The translations under genes were made by a program, and so were the position numbers. Below the pieces are notes generated by a model. The model was given only the letters and a program-made list of their open reading frames with translations, was not told the DNA's origin and did no database searches. From Polaribacter pectinis (GTDB lineage Bacteria; Bacteroidota; Bacteroidia; Flavobacteriales; Flavobacteriaceae), in assembly GCF_014352875.1 (NCBI RefSeq), contig NZ_CP060695.1:3193501-3257500 (forward strand): a stretch of DNA of 64,000 nt, read 5' to 3'. Shown piece by piece: positions 17,645 to 27,712 of the stretch. Within the stretch, counting starts at the first letter, position 1; each line of letters starts with the position of its first letter.

Positions 17645-19369
17645 TTAGAAATTCATTTTTTTAATAGTTTCATTTTCAGAAAAATTGATGGTAAATGAAC
17701 TAGTAACAAGATTTGCTTTTAATTCGGCAAATTCATTGTTATTTTTCCACTTAATATGAAGTTCATTTTCCTTTGAATTTTTAATTTCCATTGTTCCTAA
17801 AAATGCTTTAGAGGTATTTCTTAAACGCATTATTTTAAGTTGGTTTTTAACAATTTCTGTTTTTAAACCCTCTTCAATATCTTCGTTAGAAAGTGTTGTT
17901 CTGTTAATTTCTTTATGACCACCACTACCACCTTTGTCTGCAGCTTCATAATTATTTTTACCTGCAAAAAGGTCTAAATACCAAACCTGTGGTATTCCTG
18001 GCATAAACATTTGTATTGTTCTTGCCAATAATAACTTCTTTTCACTTTCGCCTAATGCACTAAAGAAAGTTGCATTTACTTGGTAATATGATATTTTTTT
18101 TCCTGAAGGATCGTATAAGTTTTTAACTCTTCCACCACGATTTATAACAGTTTCCATAATAGATTCTATTTCTGAATCTTCTAATAAACCTTTGTTATAA
18201 GTTCCATTGATTTCTTTTCCTTTTAAATCTAAAACAGGAATTCCATCGTGGCAACCCAACATATTTACAGTTTTGTACCCTTTTTCAATAATTTCATTTG
18301 CCCAAGTTATAATTGCTTTGTTCGAAGCAGTTTCTAATGTATGGATCATTAATCCTGGTAAGAAAAAATCGTAAATTTGGTATCCTTCTTTGGCAACTTC
18401 ATCATGAAGATTTACACCATATTCTGCATGAATTTCTGGTAAAAGTATTAAATCGTTTTTCTTTGCAATTTCATTAATTCTATCTAGATAATTCCAAGTG
18501 CCTGGTTTGTTGAAAAAATTTGTTTGGCCTACTTCTTTGTGTAAATAAGCGAAAGCATCTAAACGTAGAATTTTACAGCCAAAACTTTTTACTTTTGCTA
18601 ATGTTTCTTCGTAAAAATCCCAAACTAATTCCGACTTTGCATTTACATCCATTTGTCCTAAAAAAGACCTATTTTTATTTACAATAGGAATAATTTTACC
18701 TTTTAAATTATTGAAATTTTCAAAATCAACATCTTCTATTTTAAGTTTATTTTCAATGGCTCCGTTTACTTTTTTAGCAATAGTTTTAGCTTGATCTTCA
18801 GTAACTCCCTCAATAGTTAAAATTTCTTCAATAGTAATTTTTGAATAGTTTATTTCTTGATAAAAGGTGTTCCAATACGGTTTTTCTGTTCCATCAGGAA
18901 AAGGGACTTTTAAAATAGGAAGACCAGATTTTCTCATGAATAACTTATTAAGATATTCTTCTTTAGGAATTACAATTCCGTCTTTATTTTTTGTTCCATT
19001 ATTTTCCCAAAAAGTATTCCAATCGATAAAAAATTCTTTGAATTTTGAAGCTTCACCATTTGCTAACAAATCTTTAAACTGTGGAGAATTTACAGATAAG
19101 TGATTCAAAACAATATCGAATTTTAATTCAATATTTAAACTTTCTAGCGTTTTTAAATCATCTGTAGAAACTAATTCTTTATTTAAGTTGTAATCTATAA
19201 CAGAGAAACCTCTGTCTAAATCGCTATTAAAAAAAGTTGGCAACACATAAAACAACGAAAAAACATCTTTAAGTTCTTCTTTTTGAAGCAAGTTTACAGT
19301 GTCACTTAAATTGGTTCCAATACTGTCTGGATATGCATTAAGCATAACTCCGTTAGAAATAATGTTCAT
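17645..19369 (-). CDS. GH13 sucrose phosphorylase-like enzyme
   Basis: A 574-residue intracellular (no signal peptide) GH13 protein of the sucrose phosphorylase type (GH13_18). The catalytic blocks are visible: nucleophile D271 in ILRLDAFAY, acid/base E312 in LLPEIHAEYG and the transition-state pair H374-D375 in LGCHDGIPVLDL. The chain begins with NGVMLNAYPDSIGTNL, like sucrose phosphorylases. Expected reaction: sucrose plus phosphate gives glucose-1-phosphate plus fructose. Compared with the usual length near 500, there is an insertion of about 65 residues (roughly 172-235) before QMDVN, so specificity could differ (sucrose-6-phosphate or glucosylglycerate are alternatives). It ends the locus that also holds a sucrose-type symporter and fructokinases, which favours sucrose. 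Confidence 0.82.
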   Translation of the reverse strand: MNIISNGVMLNAYPDSIGTNLSDTVNLLQKEELKDVFSLFYVLPTFFNSDLDRGFSVIDYNLNKELVSTDDLKTLESLNIELKFDIVLNHLSVNSPQFKDLLANGEASKFKEFFIDWNTFWENNGTKNKDGIVIPKEEYLNKLFMRKSGLPILKVPFPDGTEKPYWNTFYQEINYSKITIEEILTIEGVTEDQAKTIAKKVNGAIENKLKIEDVDFENFNNLKGKIIPIVNKNRSFLGQMDVNAKSELVWDFYEETLAKVKSFGCKILRLDAFAYLHKEVGQTNFFNKPGTWNYLDRINEIAKKNDLILLPEIHAEYGVNLHDEVAKEGYQIYDFFLPGLMIHTLETASNKAIITWANEIIEKGYKTVNMLGCHDGIPVLDLKGKEINGTYNKGLLEDSEIESIMETVINRGGRVKNLYDPSGKKISYYQVNATFFSALGESEKKLLLARTIQMFMPGIPQVWYLDLFAGKNNYEAADKGGSGGHKEINRTTLSNEDIEEGLKTEIVKNQLKIMRLRNTSKAFLGTMEIKNSKENELHIKWKNNNEFAELKANLVTSSFTINFSENETIKKMNF

Positions 19370-19410
19370 ATTTTCTGATTGTATAAATTGGATTGTTTTT
19401 TGAAAGAAAC

Positions 19411-20349
19411 TTATAGAAGTTTGGATAAAACATTAATATTATCTGGAAGCCTACCTACATTCTGAAGTTTTAAAGCTGCTAATTTTAAAGCGACTTGCAA
19501 ACATTCTTCTATTGGTTTTTCTTTAATATAAGCGAATAAAAAACCAGACCAAAATGCATCTCCAGCGCCAGTTGTATCCATTACTTTTTCTATTTTTATT
19601 GCTGGTAATTGAATTACTTCTTTTTCTTTTTGAGAAAGTTTTACACCTTTACTACCTAAAGTTAAACAAACAGTTTCTACTCCTAAATTATGAAAGAAAT
19701 TAAAAATTTCTTCGTGCGATAATTCTTTTTCGAAGAATCGAAACATATCATCATCACTAATTTTTATTAATGGATTGTATTTGCAATATGTTTTTATAAC
19801 TTCTAAAGCTTCTTCTCTATTAGACCATAATTCTTTGGCATAATTTAAATCGATACTTAATTTACATCCGCTTTTAAAAGCTTCTGCAGCTTTATTTAAA
19901 ATAGTAGTTTGCGCAGGTTTTTTACTCAACGCAAAACAAGTTGTGTGGTATATTTTTGTAGCAGCTAACATTTCTGCTGTTATTTGCTCTTCAGAAATTG
20001 CACAATCTGCATCTCTATATGGTATAAAATCTGGTGTTCCGTTTGATTTTGAAACAAAAATGACACTTGTAGCTTTATTATCAAGCTTTTTTATGTGTTT
20101 TGTATCAATACCAATTTCATCTAATCTTTTTAAAACGTACTCTCCAAAACCATCTTTACCAACTGCTGCAACCATTGTTGAATTTAACCCTAATCGTTTG
20201 CAATTCATAGCAACGTTTGCTGGCGAACCACCTAAATATCTATGATAATCTCTGGTTCCGTTAATTAAGACATCGTTTTGGTGACCTATAAAATCGATTA
20301 AGACTTCACCAACACATAAAATATCTATATTTCTTATAAAATTTTTCAA
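19411..20349 (-). CDS. PfkB family carbohydrate kinase, probable fructokinase
   Basis: The 312-residue protein has both PfkB signatures: the N-terminal RYLGGSPANVAMNCKRLG (about 38-54) and the C-terminal DTTGAGDAFWSGF (258-270) with catalytic base Asp264. It would phosphorylate a furanose, most likely fructose, in the cytoplasm with ATP. The gene lies 41 bases upstream of the sucrose phosphorylase-like gene and 30 bases after the sucrose-symporter-like gene, so it would act on the fructose released by phosphorolysis. It is clearly diverged from the second PfkB kinase of the same locus; the two may differ in substrate (for instance one acting on another hexose) or be redundant. Confidence 0.88.
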   Translation of the reverse strand: MKNFIRNIDILCVGEVLIDFIGHQNDVLINGTRDYHRYLGGSPANVAMNCKRLGLNSTMVAAVGKDGFGEYVLKRLDEIGIDTKHIKKLDNKATSVIFVSKSNGTPDFIPYRDADCAISEEQITAEMLAATKIYHTTCFALSKKPAQTTILNKAAEAFKSGCKLSIDLNYAKELWSNREEALEVIKTYCKYNPLIKISDDDMFRFFEKELSHEEIFNFFHNLGVETVCLTLGSKGVKLSQKEKEVIQLPAIKIEKVMDTTGAGDAFWSGFLFAYIKEKPIEECLQVALKLAALKLQNVGRLPDNINVLSKLL

Positions 20350-20379
20350 AATAATCTAATTTGTAATTGAGTAAAAAAA

Positions 20380-21681
20380 CTACTGAACTTGTTTTTTACT
20401 TTTAATAAATAGGGTGAAAATGGCGCTTATAATCAGTAAAACACCTGCAAAAGTTATTGCGTTTCTTGGGTCGTTATCTAAAAAGTTTTTTAGAATGTAT
20501 CCAAAGGATAATGTTTGAATAATCATTGGAATTACAATCATCATATTAATAATACCCATATACACACCATAACGTTCTTTTGGAATGTCTGCAACCACCA
20601 TTAAATACGGAATACCCATCATACTTGCCCAACCAATACCAAAACCAGTAATTGCAAAAAATAATAAGTTTTTGTTTTCGATATGTGGAAAAGCTAAAAA
20701 CCCTATTGCAGCAATTATTAAACAAAATGCGTGTACTCTTTTTGCACTATATTTTTTTGCAAAACCAACCAGTGCAAACGCTACTAAAAAAGTAACTACA
20801 TTATACCAACCGTTTACTAAACCTGTCCAACTTACAGCTTCGCTATATAATTCTGTATTGTCTGGTGTTGCATTCCATACAGACAATGCCACACTTTTAG
20901 ATGAGTTTTGCCAATAACAAAACAGTGCATACCATTGAAATAAATAAACCAATGCCAATTGCCACATTACTTTTGGCATGTCTTTTATTGCTGAAAAAAT
21001 TTCAACCAAAGGACCAATAACACTTCTTTTTTCACTTCTTAATTTTGCTAATTCTTCTGCTGTTGGAGGAATTTCTTTCGTTTTACGAATACTCCATAAA
21101 ATGGTTCCTATAGAACAAGCAGCTCCCAAGAAAAAAGAGGCATACACCCAAGTTGGTAAAGCACCTGTGGTTCCTATAAAAATTAATGGAAATATAAATA
21201 ATGATAAATTTGCCAAAACCTGCCCCAAACCAGTAAAGAAACTTTGCATTTGAAACCCTAAAGGTTGTTGCTCGTCATCTAATTTGTCTGCAATTAATGC
21301 TCTGTAAGGTTCCATTGCAGTGTTGTTACCTGCATCTAAAATCCATAACAAACCTGCTGCCATCCATAAAGAACTGCTAAAAGGAAATGCCAATAAAGTT
21401 AAACTACATAAAATTGCTCCAATTAAAAAGTAAGGTTTACGTCTTCCAAATCTTGGACTCCAAGTTTTATCACTTAATGCTCCAATAATTGGTTGTACTA
21501 ACAAACCTGTTACTGGACCAGCAAGATGTAATAATGGAATTTGATCTGGACTTGCACCTAAAAAATCGTAAATTGGTGTAACTGCACTTTGTTGCAATCC
21601 AAAACTATATTGAATTCCAAAGAACCCAACATTCATATTTAAGATTTGCCAAAAGCTTAATTTAGGTTTTTTGAATTTCAT
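20380..21681 (-). CDS. MFS sugar:H+ symporter, SLC45/plant SUT-like
   Basis: A 433-residue, 12-helix transporter. The N-terminal half reads [20 protein letters not shown] and has the loop 2-3 motif [20 protein letters not shown], the form seen in SLC45 and plant sucrose symporters (S-RxGRRRP), in the glycoside-pentoside-hexuronide:cation group. Bacterial homologues are often found in maltose or sucrose utilisation loci. It would bring intact disaccharide, most likely sucrose, from periplasm to cytoplasm. It is flanked by two fructokinase-like genes and precedes the sucrose phosphorylase-like gene, giving a complete intracellular sucrose route. Confidence 0.85.
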   Translation of the reverse strand: MKFKKPKLSFWQILNMNVGFFGIQYSFGLQQSAVTPIYDFLGASPDQIPLLHLAGPVTGLLVQPIIGALSDKTWSPRFGRRKPYFLIGAILCSLTLLAFPFSSSLWMAAGLLWILDAGNNTAMEPYRALIADKLDDEQQPLGFQMQSFFTGLGQVLANLSLFIFPLIFIGTTGALPTWVYASFFLGAACSIGTILWSIRKTKEIPPTAEELAKLRSEKRSVIGPLVEIFSAIKDMPKVMWQLALVYLFQWYALFCYWQNSSKSVALSVWNATPDNTELYSEAVSWTGLVNGWYNVVTFLVAFALVGFAKKYSAKRVHAFCLIIAAIGFLAFPHIENKNLLFFAITGFGIGWASMMGIPYLMVVADIPKERYGVYMGIINMMIVIPMIIQTLSFGYILKNFLDNDPRNAITFAGVLLIISAIFTLFIKSKKQVQ

Positions 21682-21751
21682 AATTTATTTTATTCTTTTT
21701 TATTTAAGACAAGAAAGTCTAAGTTATCTAATAATTACGTTTAAACATCTT

Positions 21752-22636
21752 TTATTTTGGATTAATAAAAGCTTCAATTTCTGTTTGTAATATTTTTGGA
21801 TTAGCCCCTTCACTTTTTGCAACTAATGCTCCAATAGCGCAAGCAAAATCTATAGCTTCTTGGGGTTTTACTTCATTTAATAATTGACTTATTAATGAAC
21901 CTAAAAAAGAGTCTCCAGCACCAACAGTATCTACCACTTTAATTAAGAAACCACTGTTATAATACAAATTTCCTCCATGAAGAAGAACTGCACCATGAGA
22001 ACCTTTAGTAACACAAATATGTTTAGTATTTGTTTTTTCTGCTATAAATTTTAAGTTTTGCTCTAAAGAATTGTACTTAGAACCCATCTCTTTACAAACC
22101 TCAAATAATTCATCATCATTAAACTTAATAAAGTTTGCTTTTTCCATTAAGTGAATTAAAACATCAGTGGTGTAATAAGGTGGTCTTAAATTAAGGTCAA
22201 AAATTTTATATTTAGCTAATTCAATTAATTGATATAAGGTATCTCTAGAGGTTTCATCTCTAGCTACCAAGCTTCCAAATACAAAAGCATCTGCAGATTT
22301 TACTGCATTTCTAGCCCCTTCAGTAAAACGAATTTTATCCCATGCTCTAGGATATTTAATATCATATGAAGCAGAACCTTTTTCATTTAACATTACTTTT
22401 ACTTTACCTGTTTGATATTCTTTTTTAGTTTGAATATGCTCTGTATTAACATTATTTTCTACTAAATACTCTATTAGTTTTTCACCAGGTTTATCATCTC
22501 CAACTGCACTAATCATAACTACTTCCTGATTAAAAGAACTTAATCTACTTGCAACGTTTAATGGTGCGCCTCCTATTTTTTTGTGAGTAGGAAAAACATC
22601 CCATAATACTTCTCCAAAACAAACTACTTTTGACAT
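21752..22636 (-). CDS. PfkB family carbohydrate kinase, probable fructokinase
   Basis: The 294-residue protein starts VVCFGEVLWDVFPTHKKIGGAPLNVA and carries the C-terminal PfkB signature DTVGAGDSFLGS with catalytic Asp242. The opening FGEVLWDVFP with GGAPLNVA is typical of bacterial fructokinases. It would make fructose-6-phosphate (or fructose-1-phosphate) from fructose. It is the first gene after the hairpin that follows susD, so its level may be set separately from the surface proteins. Only distant similarity to the other kinase at 19411 can be seen, so they are not a recent duplication. Confidence 0.9.
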   Translation of the reverse strand: MSKVVCFGEVLWDVFPTHKKIGGAPLNVASRLSSFNQEVVMISAVGDDKPGEKLIEYLVENNVNTEHIQTKKEYQTGKVKVMLNEKGSASYDIKYPRAWDKIRFTEGARNAVKSADAFVFGSLVARDETSRDTLYQLIELAKYKIFDLNLRPPYYTTDVLIHLMEKANFIKFNDDELFEVCKEMGSKYNSLEQNLKFIAEKTNTKHICVTKGSHGAVLLHGGNLYYNSGFLIKVVDTVGAGDSFLGSLISQLLNEVKPQEAIDFACAIGALVAKSEGANPKILQTEIEAFINPK

Positions 22637-22671
22637 TTTTTAATATTTAAAATAAAACAATTTAATTGTTA

Positions 22672-22710
22672 ATAAAAACAAGAGAGATTAAACAATGTCA
22701 ATCTCTCTTG
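22672..22710 (-). terminator. stem-loop between susD and the kinase gene
   Basis: Perfect 11-bp inverted repeat CAAGAGAGATT / AATCTCTCTTG (22679-22689 and 22700-22710) with a 10-base loop; on the minus strand it is followed by TTTTTATT. It lies 39 bases past the susD stop, inside an otherwise tight run of same-strand genes. It may be an attenuator or an RNA-stabilising hairpin. Confidence 0.75.
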
Positions 22711-22749
22711 ATAACAATTAATTTAATTCAAAAATCAATCAACAATATT

Positions 22750-24495
22750 TTAGTAACCAGGGTTTTGCTTATATAAACCACCAGTAAAATCTATTTCTCT
22801 TTGAGGTATTGGATAGTATTCATCTCTACCTGCTGTAAAATTAGCATTTGTTAAAAAATCTTTTCTTGTTTTTTCAACTGCTAAATATGCATTTAGAACT
22901 TGTTCTGCCATTCCCCATCTTACTAAGTCAAAAAATCTTGGACCTTCCATACCAAACTCTAAACGTCTTTCGAACATTAAAGCTTTAAAAGCCTCAGATT
23001 TAGATAAACCCATTGGATATTCTCCAACATTATATACATCTGTTGCTCCTGCATCTATTTGTCTTTGCGTACTAGCTGCAGCTCTTCTTCTAACTTGGTT
23101 AATTATGGCTAAACCAGCATCTACTTGATTCATTTGAATTAAAGCTTCTGCTTTAAATAAAAGTACATCTGCATATCTAATAAAATCTACATTTTTTGAT
23201 GTTCCAACAAATGGACCTTCTTTTACATAACAACCACAATCTGGAGCTTGTTGTTCTTTCATGTTCCCAAAATATCCATAAACACCTGGGTCTCTTGCCC
23301 AACTAAAGTTATAAATCATATCTCCAGAAGTATTTACCGTATTTCTATATTTAAAAGGACGTCCAGGAATACCAACTGTATGGTCTATTCTTGGATCTAA
23401 AGTAATTCCTGCAGCTAAAGCAGTTTCTCCATTTGCATCTACAACATCAAAAATATTACTATTATTAAAAGTATCTAATAATGGTAAACCAGAAGCATCT
23501 GTTTTAAATGCGTTCACCATATTTTGACTAGCCAAATGAAACCCACAACAACCATATAAACCAGTTCCATGAGGTGAATTTAATCCAGTTACAAAACTTA
23601 CTCTACTAACAGTTGTACCGTCATTGATAGAAAATTGTGCAGCCCAAATAGATTCTGAACCATTATCAAAACCATCTAAAAAGTTATTACCGTAATCTGA
23701 TTCTAGTGAACTAGTTACGTCGTTTGCATAATCGACAACATCTTGTAATTTAGACATGTTTATATTTGTAACGGCGTGATTGTCATTTTGCTCGTAAGCT
23801 TGGTATAAACTTAGTTTTGCTAAATAAGCAGCTGCTGCGTTTTTGTCTGCTCTACCAACTTGATCTTGAGATTGAGGTAAGTTGTTGTAGGCAAATAGAA
23901 AATCATCTGCAATTGTGTTCCATAAAGCATCATTATCTACATCATTAGAAACTTTAATAATTTCTTCTTGAGTTAAATCTTCTGTGATATATGGTATTTT
24001 TTTAAACAATAGTTTAAGCATAAAATGAGAGTGCGCTCTTAAAAAACGAAGTTCTCCTTGTCTTATAGCTTTGTTTGAATATTCTGCATCTGGTATATCA
24101 TTAATTACTTTTAATGCAAAGTTAGCTCTCGAGATTGCTTTATAATAATTAGTCCAAGTTCTTGGTCCCATCCAATCTAAAGGATCGTCTGCAATTGTTA
24201 AGTTGTATTGTTCATATCTATCTACGATATCAACATCACCTCTACCACCACCACCTTTGTAGGCGTCATCAGATCTAACACTTCCATAAACCCACATGTT
24301 AGTAAGTGGACCTACCATGTCATCATTTGCAATTCCTGCATATGCAGCAACCACTAATGCTTCTGCATTTTCTGCTGTAGCTACGTTTTCATTAGATAAT
24401 ACACCTTCTGGCTCATATTCTAGGAAATCATCAGAACATCCTGCTATTAAAAATGTAGCAAAGATTCCCGCTAATAATAATTTTATATTCTTCAT
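22750..24495 (-). CDS. SusD/RagB family nutrient-binding outer-membrane lipoprotein
   Basis: The 581-residue protein has a lipoprotein signal (FLIAGC, Cys20) and then DDFLEYEPEGVLSNENV, the standard SusD start. The helical TPR-like core includes AEALVVAAYAGIAND and FLRAHSHFMLKLLF. The C-terminal RagB/SusD segment (ALIQMNQVDAGLAIINQVRRRA, FERRLEFGMEGPRFFDLVRWG, DEYYPIPQREI) is complete. It caps the SusC-type transporter and captures oligosaccharide at the cell surface. It begins 11 bases after the susC-type gene. The locus context points to fructan or sucrose-derived oligosaccharides. Confidence 0.96.
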   Translation of the reverse strand: MKNIKLLLAGIFATFLIAGCSDDFLEYEPEGVLSNENVATAENAEALVVAAYAGIANDDMVGPLTNMWVYGSVRSDDAYKGGGGRGDVDIVDRYEQYNLTIADDPLDWMGPRTWTNYYKAISRANFALKVINDIPDAEYSNKAIRQGELRFLRAHSHFMLKLLFKKIPYITEDLTQEEIIKVSNDVDNDALWNTIADDFLFAYNNLPQSQDQVGRADKNAAAAYLAKLSLYQAYEQNDNHAVTNINMSKLQDVVDYANDVTSSLESDYGNNFLDGFDNGSESIWAAQFSINDGTTVSRVSFVTGLNSPHGTGLYGCCGFHLASQNMVNAFKTDASGLPLLDTFNNSNIFDVVDANGETALAAGITLDPRIDHTVGIPGRPFKYRNTVNTSGDMIYNFSWARDPGVYGYFGNMKEQQAPDCGCYVKEGPFVGTSKNVDFIRYADVLLFKAEALIQMNQVDAGLAIINQVRRRAAASTQRQIDAGATDVYNVGEYPMGLSKSEAFKALMFERRLEFGMEGPRFFDLVRWGMAEQVLNAYLAVEKTRKDFLTNANFTAGRDEYYPIPQREIDFTGGLYKQNPGY

Positions 24496-24506
24496 TTTAA
24501 TATTTT

Positions 24507-27500
24507 TTAAAAGTTAATGTTAAGACCAAGTGATAATGTTGTTGGAACAGGAATGTTATCTACATTTGTTCTTTCAGGATCTGATCCTATATAGTCTTTA
24601 GGTGTAAACCAGAATAAATTTTCTCCTTGAACGTAAAATCTTAAACTTGTCATACCTGCGAATTTGTTTACAATTTCTTCTGGTAAAGAATATCCAAATG
24701 ACATGTTTCTTACTTTGAAATAAGAATTTTTTCTGTAAAGATAATCAGAGGTTCTTGTATCGTTATTTACAAGTGATGCCGCTGGAATATTTGAACCCGT
24801 ATTGTTTGGAGTCCATGCGTTTAAAACACCTAAACCAGCATTTTCTCTACCTTGTACAAAGTTATTCCAGTATATATATGGGTCTAAACCTATTCTACCT
24901 GCCACACCAGAACCGAATACAGAAAAGTCGAAGTTCTTATACTCTAAATTTACTCTAATACCATATTCTAAATCTGGTAAAGTTGTACCAATAAAATCTC
25001 TATCATTTGCATCTATACTACCATTACCATCTAAATCTTGAAATTTTAATCCTCCTGGTCTAGCTCCAACTTGAGTTGGGCTCGCATTTACATCTGCTTG
25101 ACTTTGAAATAAGCCATCTGTTTTATATCCAAAAATTGAAAATTGAGAATGTCCAATTATAGAATTATCTACAGTACCAGGATAAGAAGATACAACCTCA
25201 TCTGGTAAAGCTGTAATTATATCTTTAAAAGCTCCGAAATTAGTAGAAACTGTCATTTTTAATCCATTTTCAAAAGTATTAGCGTACGCTAAAGCTAATT
25301 CCCAACCGTTTGTTTCTGTCGTTGCTCCATTTAATACTCTTTGTTGTCCTTCTCCTACAACAGAAGCAATAGGTGGTGTTGTTAAGATATCACTAGTTTC
25401 TCTAGTAAAATAATCGAAAGAACCAGTTACTTTATTGTTTAATAAAGAAAAGTCTACACCAAAATTAAATTCTTTGGTAGTTTCCCATTTTAAAGCTGGG
25501 TTTGATGCTTGAATTGATACAAAACCAGATGGTAAATTTCCTGTGTTATTTCCGTTTAAATCATAAGCGGTACCAACGTTGTAAAACGTATTAAAGAAAA
25601 AAGTGTCTCCAGTTGCTTGTAATTGATTTTGCCCATAATTAGATTGAAATAAACCAAAACGTGCTAAATCTCCAATAGATTGGTTACCAACTTCACCATA
25701 ACCTGCTCTAAATTTTAAAGACTTTACAATTTCATTTTCTTTCCAAAAATCTTCATTACTAATTCTCCAACCTACTGTTGCTGCAGGGAAAATACCATAT
25801 CTATTGTCTGCTCCAAATCTTGATGATCCATCTCTACGTAAAGTAAAAGAAGCTAAATACTTGTCTTCGTAACCATAGTTTACTTTAGCAAATTGAGATA
25901 ACAATCTACTACCAGTAGAAGAACCTACGTTTGTTCTTGCTCCTGTAGCTGCATCTAACTGAAAGAATGATTCTGTTTCTACTGCAAATCCATCTGCTTG
26001 CGCAATAAAGCTATCTTGATCGTCTTTAATAGATTCCACTCCTAAAAGCACTCCTATATTATGCTTTTCAGCTAATTCTACATTATAGTTTAAGGTGTTT
26101 GTAAATACTAAACTAGTAAACTTTTGATTTCCTTGTATTAATCTATTTGTAGCTCTTGTAATAAAACCATTATTAACTTTTCTTTCAATATCTCTTCTGT
26201 CAACTACATTATAGTCTATACCTAAACTAGTTCTATAGGTTAGATTTTTTGCGATATCAAATTCTCCATAAATATTTCCGAAAAAAGTGGTTCTACTAGT
26301 GTTGTCCCAACTATTAAGTTGTTGCATTAAAACAGGATTGTTTCTGTCTGAATAACCAGAACCTAAAGGACCAGCAAATTCTCCGTTTGCATCATATACA
26401 GGAATTGTTGGAGCTAATGATATAGCTAAACTTGTTGTATATGCACTACCAACATCTCTAGAAGCTAAAGTTTCATCAGAAGTAGACATTTGTGAGTTTA
26501 CACCAACTCTTAATCTATTATCAAACAAATTAAAATTAGAGTTTAATTTAGCTGTAATTCTTTCATAACCTGTGTTTTTTAAGATACCTGAATTACTTAA
26601 ATGACCTACATTTATTAAGTGAAATGAATTGTCTGTACCTCCAGAAAATGAAATTTCATTATTGTATAAATATCCAGTTTGGTAAGTTTCATCTTGCCAA
26701 TCAGTATCTCCAACTGGTATAGATGTATCACCTCCAACAAAGGGTTGTACAGTTACATTATTTAAAACTGGGTTATTAAAATCACCATTCCAATCAAAAT
26801 TATATATTTCACCATAACCGCTATTTGGGTCTGCACCATCATTAACAGAAGCTTGCCATAAAGCTTCACCTCTTTGCAATGCATTTAGCATTTTATAACG
26901 TTGTTTTTTTTCTGAAAGAACTGAAATGTTTGAATTTATACTTATTTTAAATTTTTCAGCACCACCAGCTTTTGATCTGTTTTTTGTAGATACAACTACC
27001 ACACCATTTCCTGCACGAGCTCCATAAAGTGAAGACGCAGAAGCATCTTTAAGTATTTGAACAGATTCTATTGTACTTGGGTTTAAGCTTGCAAAAACTT
27101 CTTGTCTTAATGTTGGCACACCATCAATAACAAATAATGGGTTGTTGTTACCAAGAGTAGTTGCACCTCTAATTAGTATATTGTTGCTTGTACCTGTTGG
27201 GTCTCCGTTTTTCTCAATAAATAAACCAGCTACTTGACCTTGTAAACTTTGTACGGCACTACCTGTACTTAAACCAACTCCTTTAATAGGAGCCATTTCT
27301 ACAACAGATATTGCACCAGTTACGTCTACCTTTTTTTCTTTAGTATAACCTGTTATTACTATTTCGTCTAGTTGACTTGCTTCTGCTGATAAAACAATAT
27401 TTATAACACTTCTTCCATTTATTTTTACGGTTTCTGTTTTGTAACCTAGGTAACTAAAAACCAATGTATCTTCAGCTTTTGCTTTGGCTAAAGTATAATT

Positions 27501-27668
27501 TCCATCAAAATCGGTTGTTGTTCCAACCGTAGTACCAGATACAACTACTGAAACTCCTGGTAATGGCATATCTCCATCTTTATCAGTAACCACACCTTTA
27601 ACCTGGGCTTGGGCGGATATGCTGATAAGAGCAAATATTGTAAGTAAAAAGAGTAATTTACGTCTCAT
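24507..27668 (-). CDS. SusC/RagA family TonB-linked outer-membrane transporter
   Basis: A 1053-residue protein with signal peptide (MRRKLLFLLTIFALISISAQA), an N-terminal carboxypeptidase-regulatory-like domain (about 22-105, VKGVVTDKDGDMPLPGVSVV), the DEIVITGYTKEKKVDVTGAI link, a plug domain with ILIRGATTLGNNNPLFVIDG and SVQILKDASASSLYGARAG, and a beta-barrel ending PTTLSLGLNINF. It imports oligosaccharides into the periplasm using TonB energy. With SusD it forms the uptake pair; GH32 34 bases upstream supplies the substrate. Full length, no lesion seen. A 21-bp tandem duplication lies directly before its start codon. Confidence 0.97.
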   Translation of the reverse strand: MRRKLLFLLTIFALISISAQAQVKGVVTDKDGDMPLPGVSVVVSGTTVGTTTDFDGNYTLAKAKAEDTLVFSYLGYKTETVKINGRSVINIVLSAEASQLDEIVITGYTKEKKVDVTGAISVVEMAPIKGVGLSTGSAVQSLQGQVAGLFIEKNGDPTGTSNNILIRGATTLGNNNPLFVIDGVPTLRQEVFASLNPSTIESVQILKDASASSLYGARAGNGVVVVSTKNRSKAGGAEKFKISINSNISVLSEKKQRYKMLNALQRGEALWQASVNDGADPNSGYGEIYNFDWNGDFNNPVLNNVTVQPFVGGDTSIPVGDTDWQDETYQTGYLYNNEISFSGGTDNSFHLINVGHLSNSGILKNTGYERITAKLNSNFNLFDNRLRVGVNSQMSTSDETLASRDVGSAYTTSLAISLAPTIPVYDANGEFAGPLGSGYSDRNNPVLMQQLNSWDNTSRTTFFGNIYGEFDIAKNLTYRTSLGIDYNVVDRRDIERKVNNGFITRATNRLIQGNQKFTSLVFTNTLNYNVELAEKHNIGVLLGVESIKDDQDSFIAQADGFAVETESFFQLDAATGARTNVGSSTGSRLLSQFAKVNYGYEDKYLASFTLRRDGSSRFGADNRYGIFPAATVGWRISNEDFWKENEIVKSLKFRAGYGEVGNQSIGDLARFGLFQSNYGQNQLQATGDTFFFNTFYNVGTAYDLNGNNTGNLPSGFVSIQASNPALKWETTKEFNFGVDFSLLNNKVTGSFDYFTRETSDILTTPPIASVVGEGQQRVLNGATTETNGWELALAYANTFENGLKMTVSTNFGAFKDIITALPDEVVSSYPGTVDNSIIGHSQFSIFGYKTDGLFQSQADVNASPTQVGARPGGLKFQDLDGNGSIDANDRDFIGTTLPDLEYGIRVNLEYKNFDFSVFGSGVAGRIGLDPYIYWNNFVQGRENAGLGVLNAWTPNNTGSNIPAASLVNNDTRTSDYLYRKNSYFKVRNMSFGYSLPEEIVNKFAGMTSLRFYVQGENLFWFTPKDYIGSDPERTNVDNIPVPTTLSLGLNINF

Positions 27669-27670
27669 AA

Positions 27671-27712
27671 TTTAATTTAATTTAGTTAATGTTTAATTTA
27701 ATTTAGTTAATG
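27671..27712. repeat. perfect 21-bp tandem duplication
   Basis: The unit TTTAATTTAATTTAGTTAATG is present twice without mismatch (27671-27691 and 27692-27712). The second copy holds the stop codon and last two sense codons of the GH32 gene; the first lies in the spacer before the susC-type start. Confidence 0.95.
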
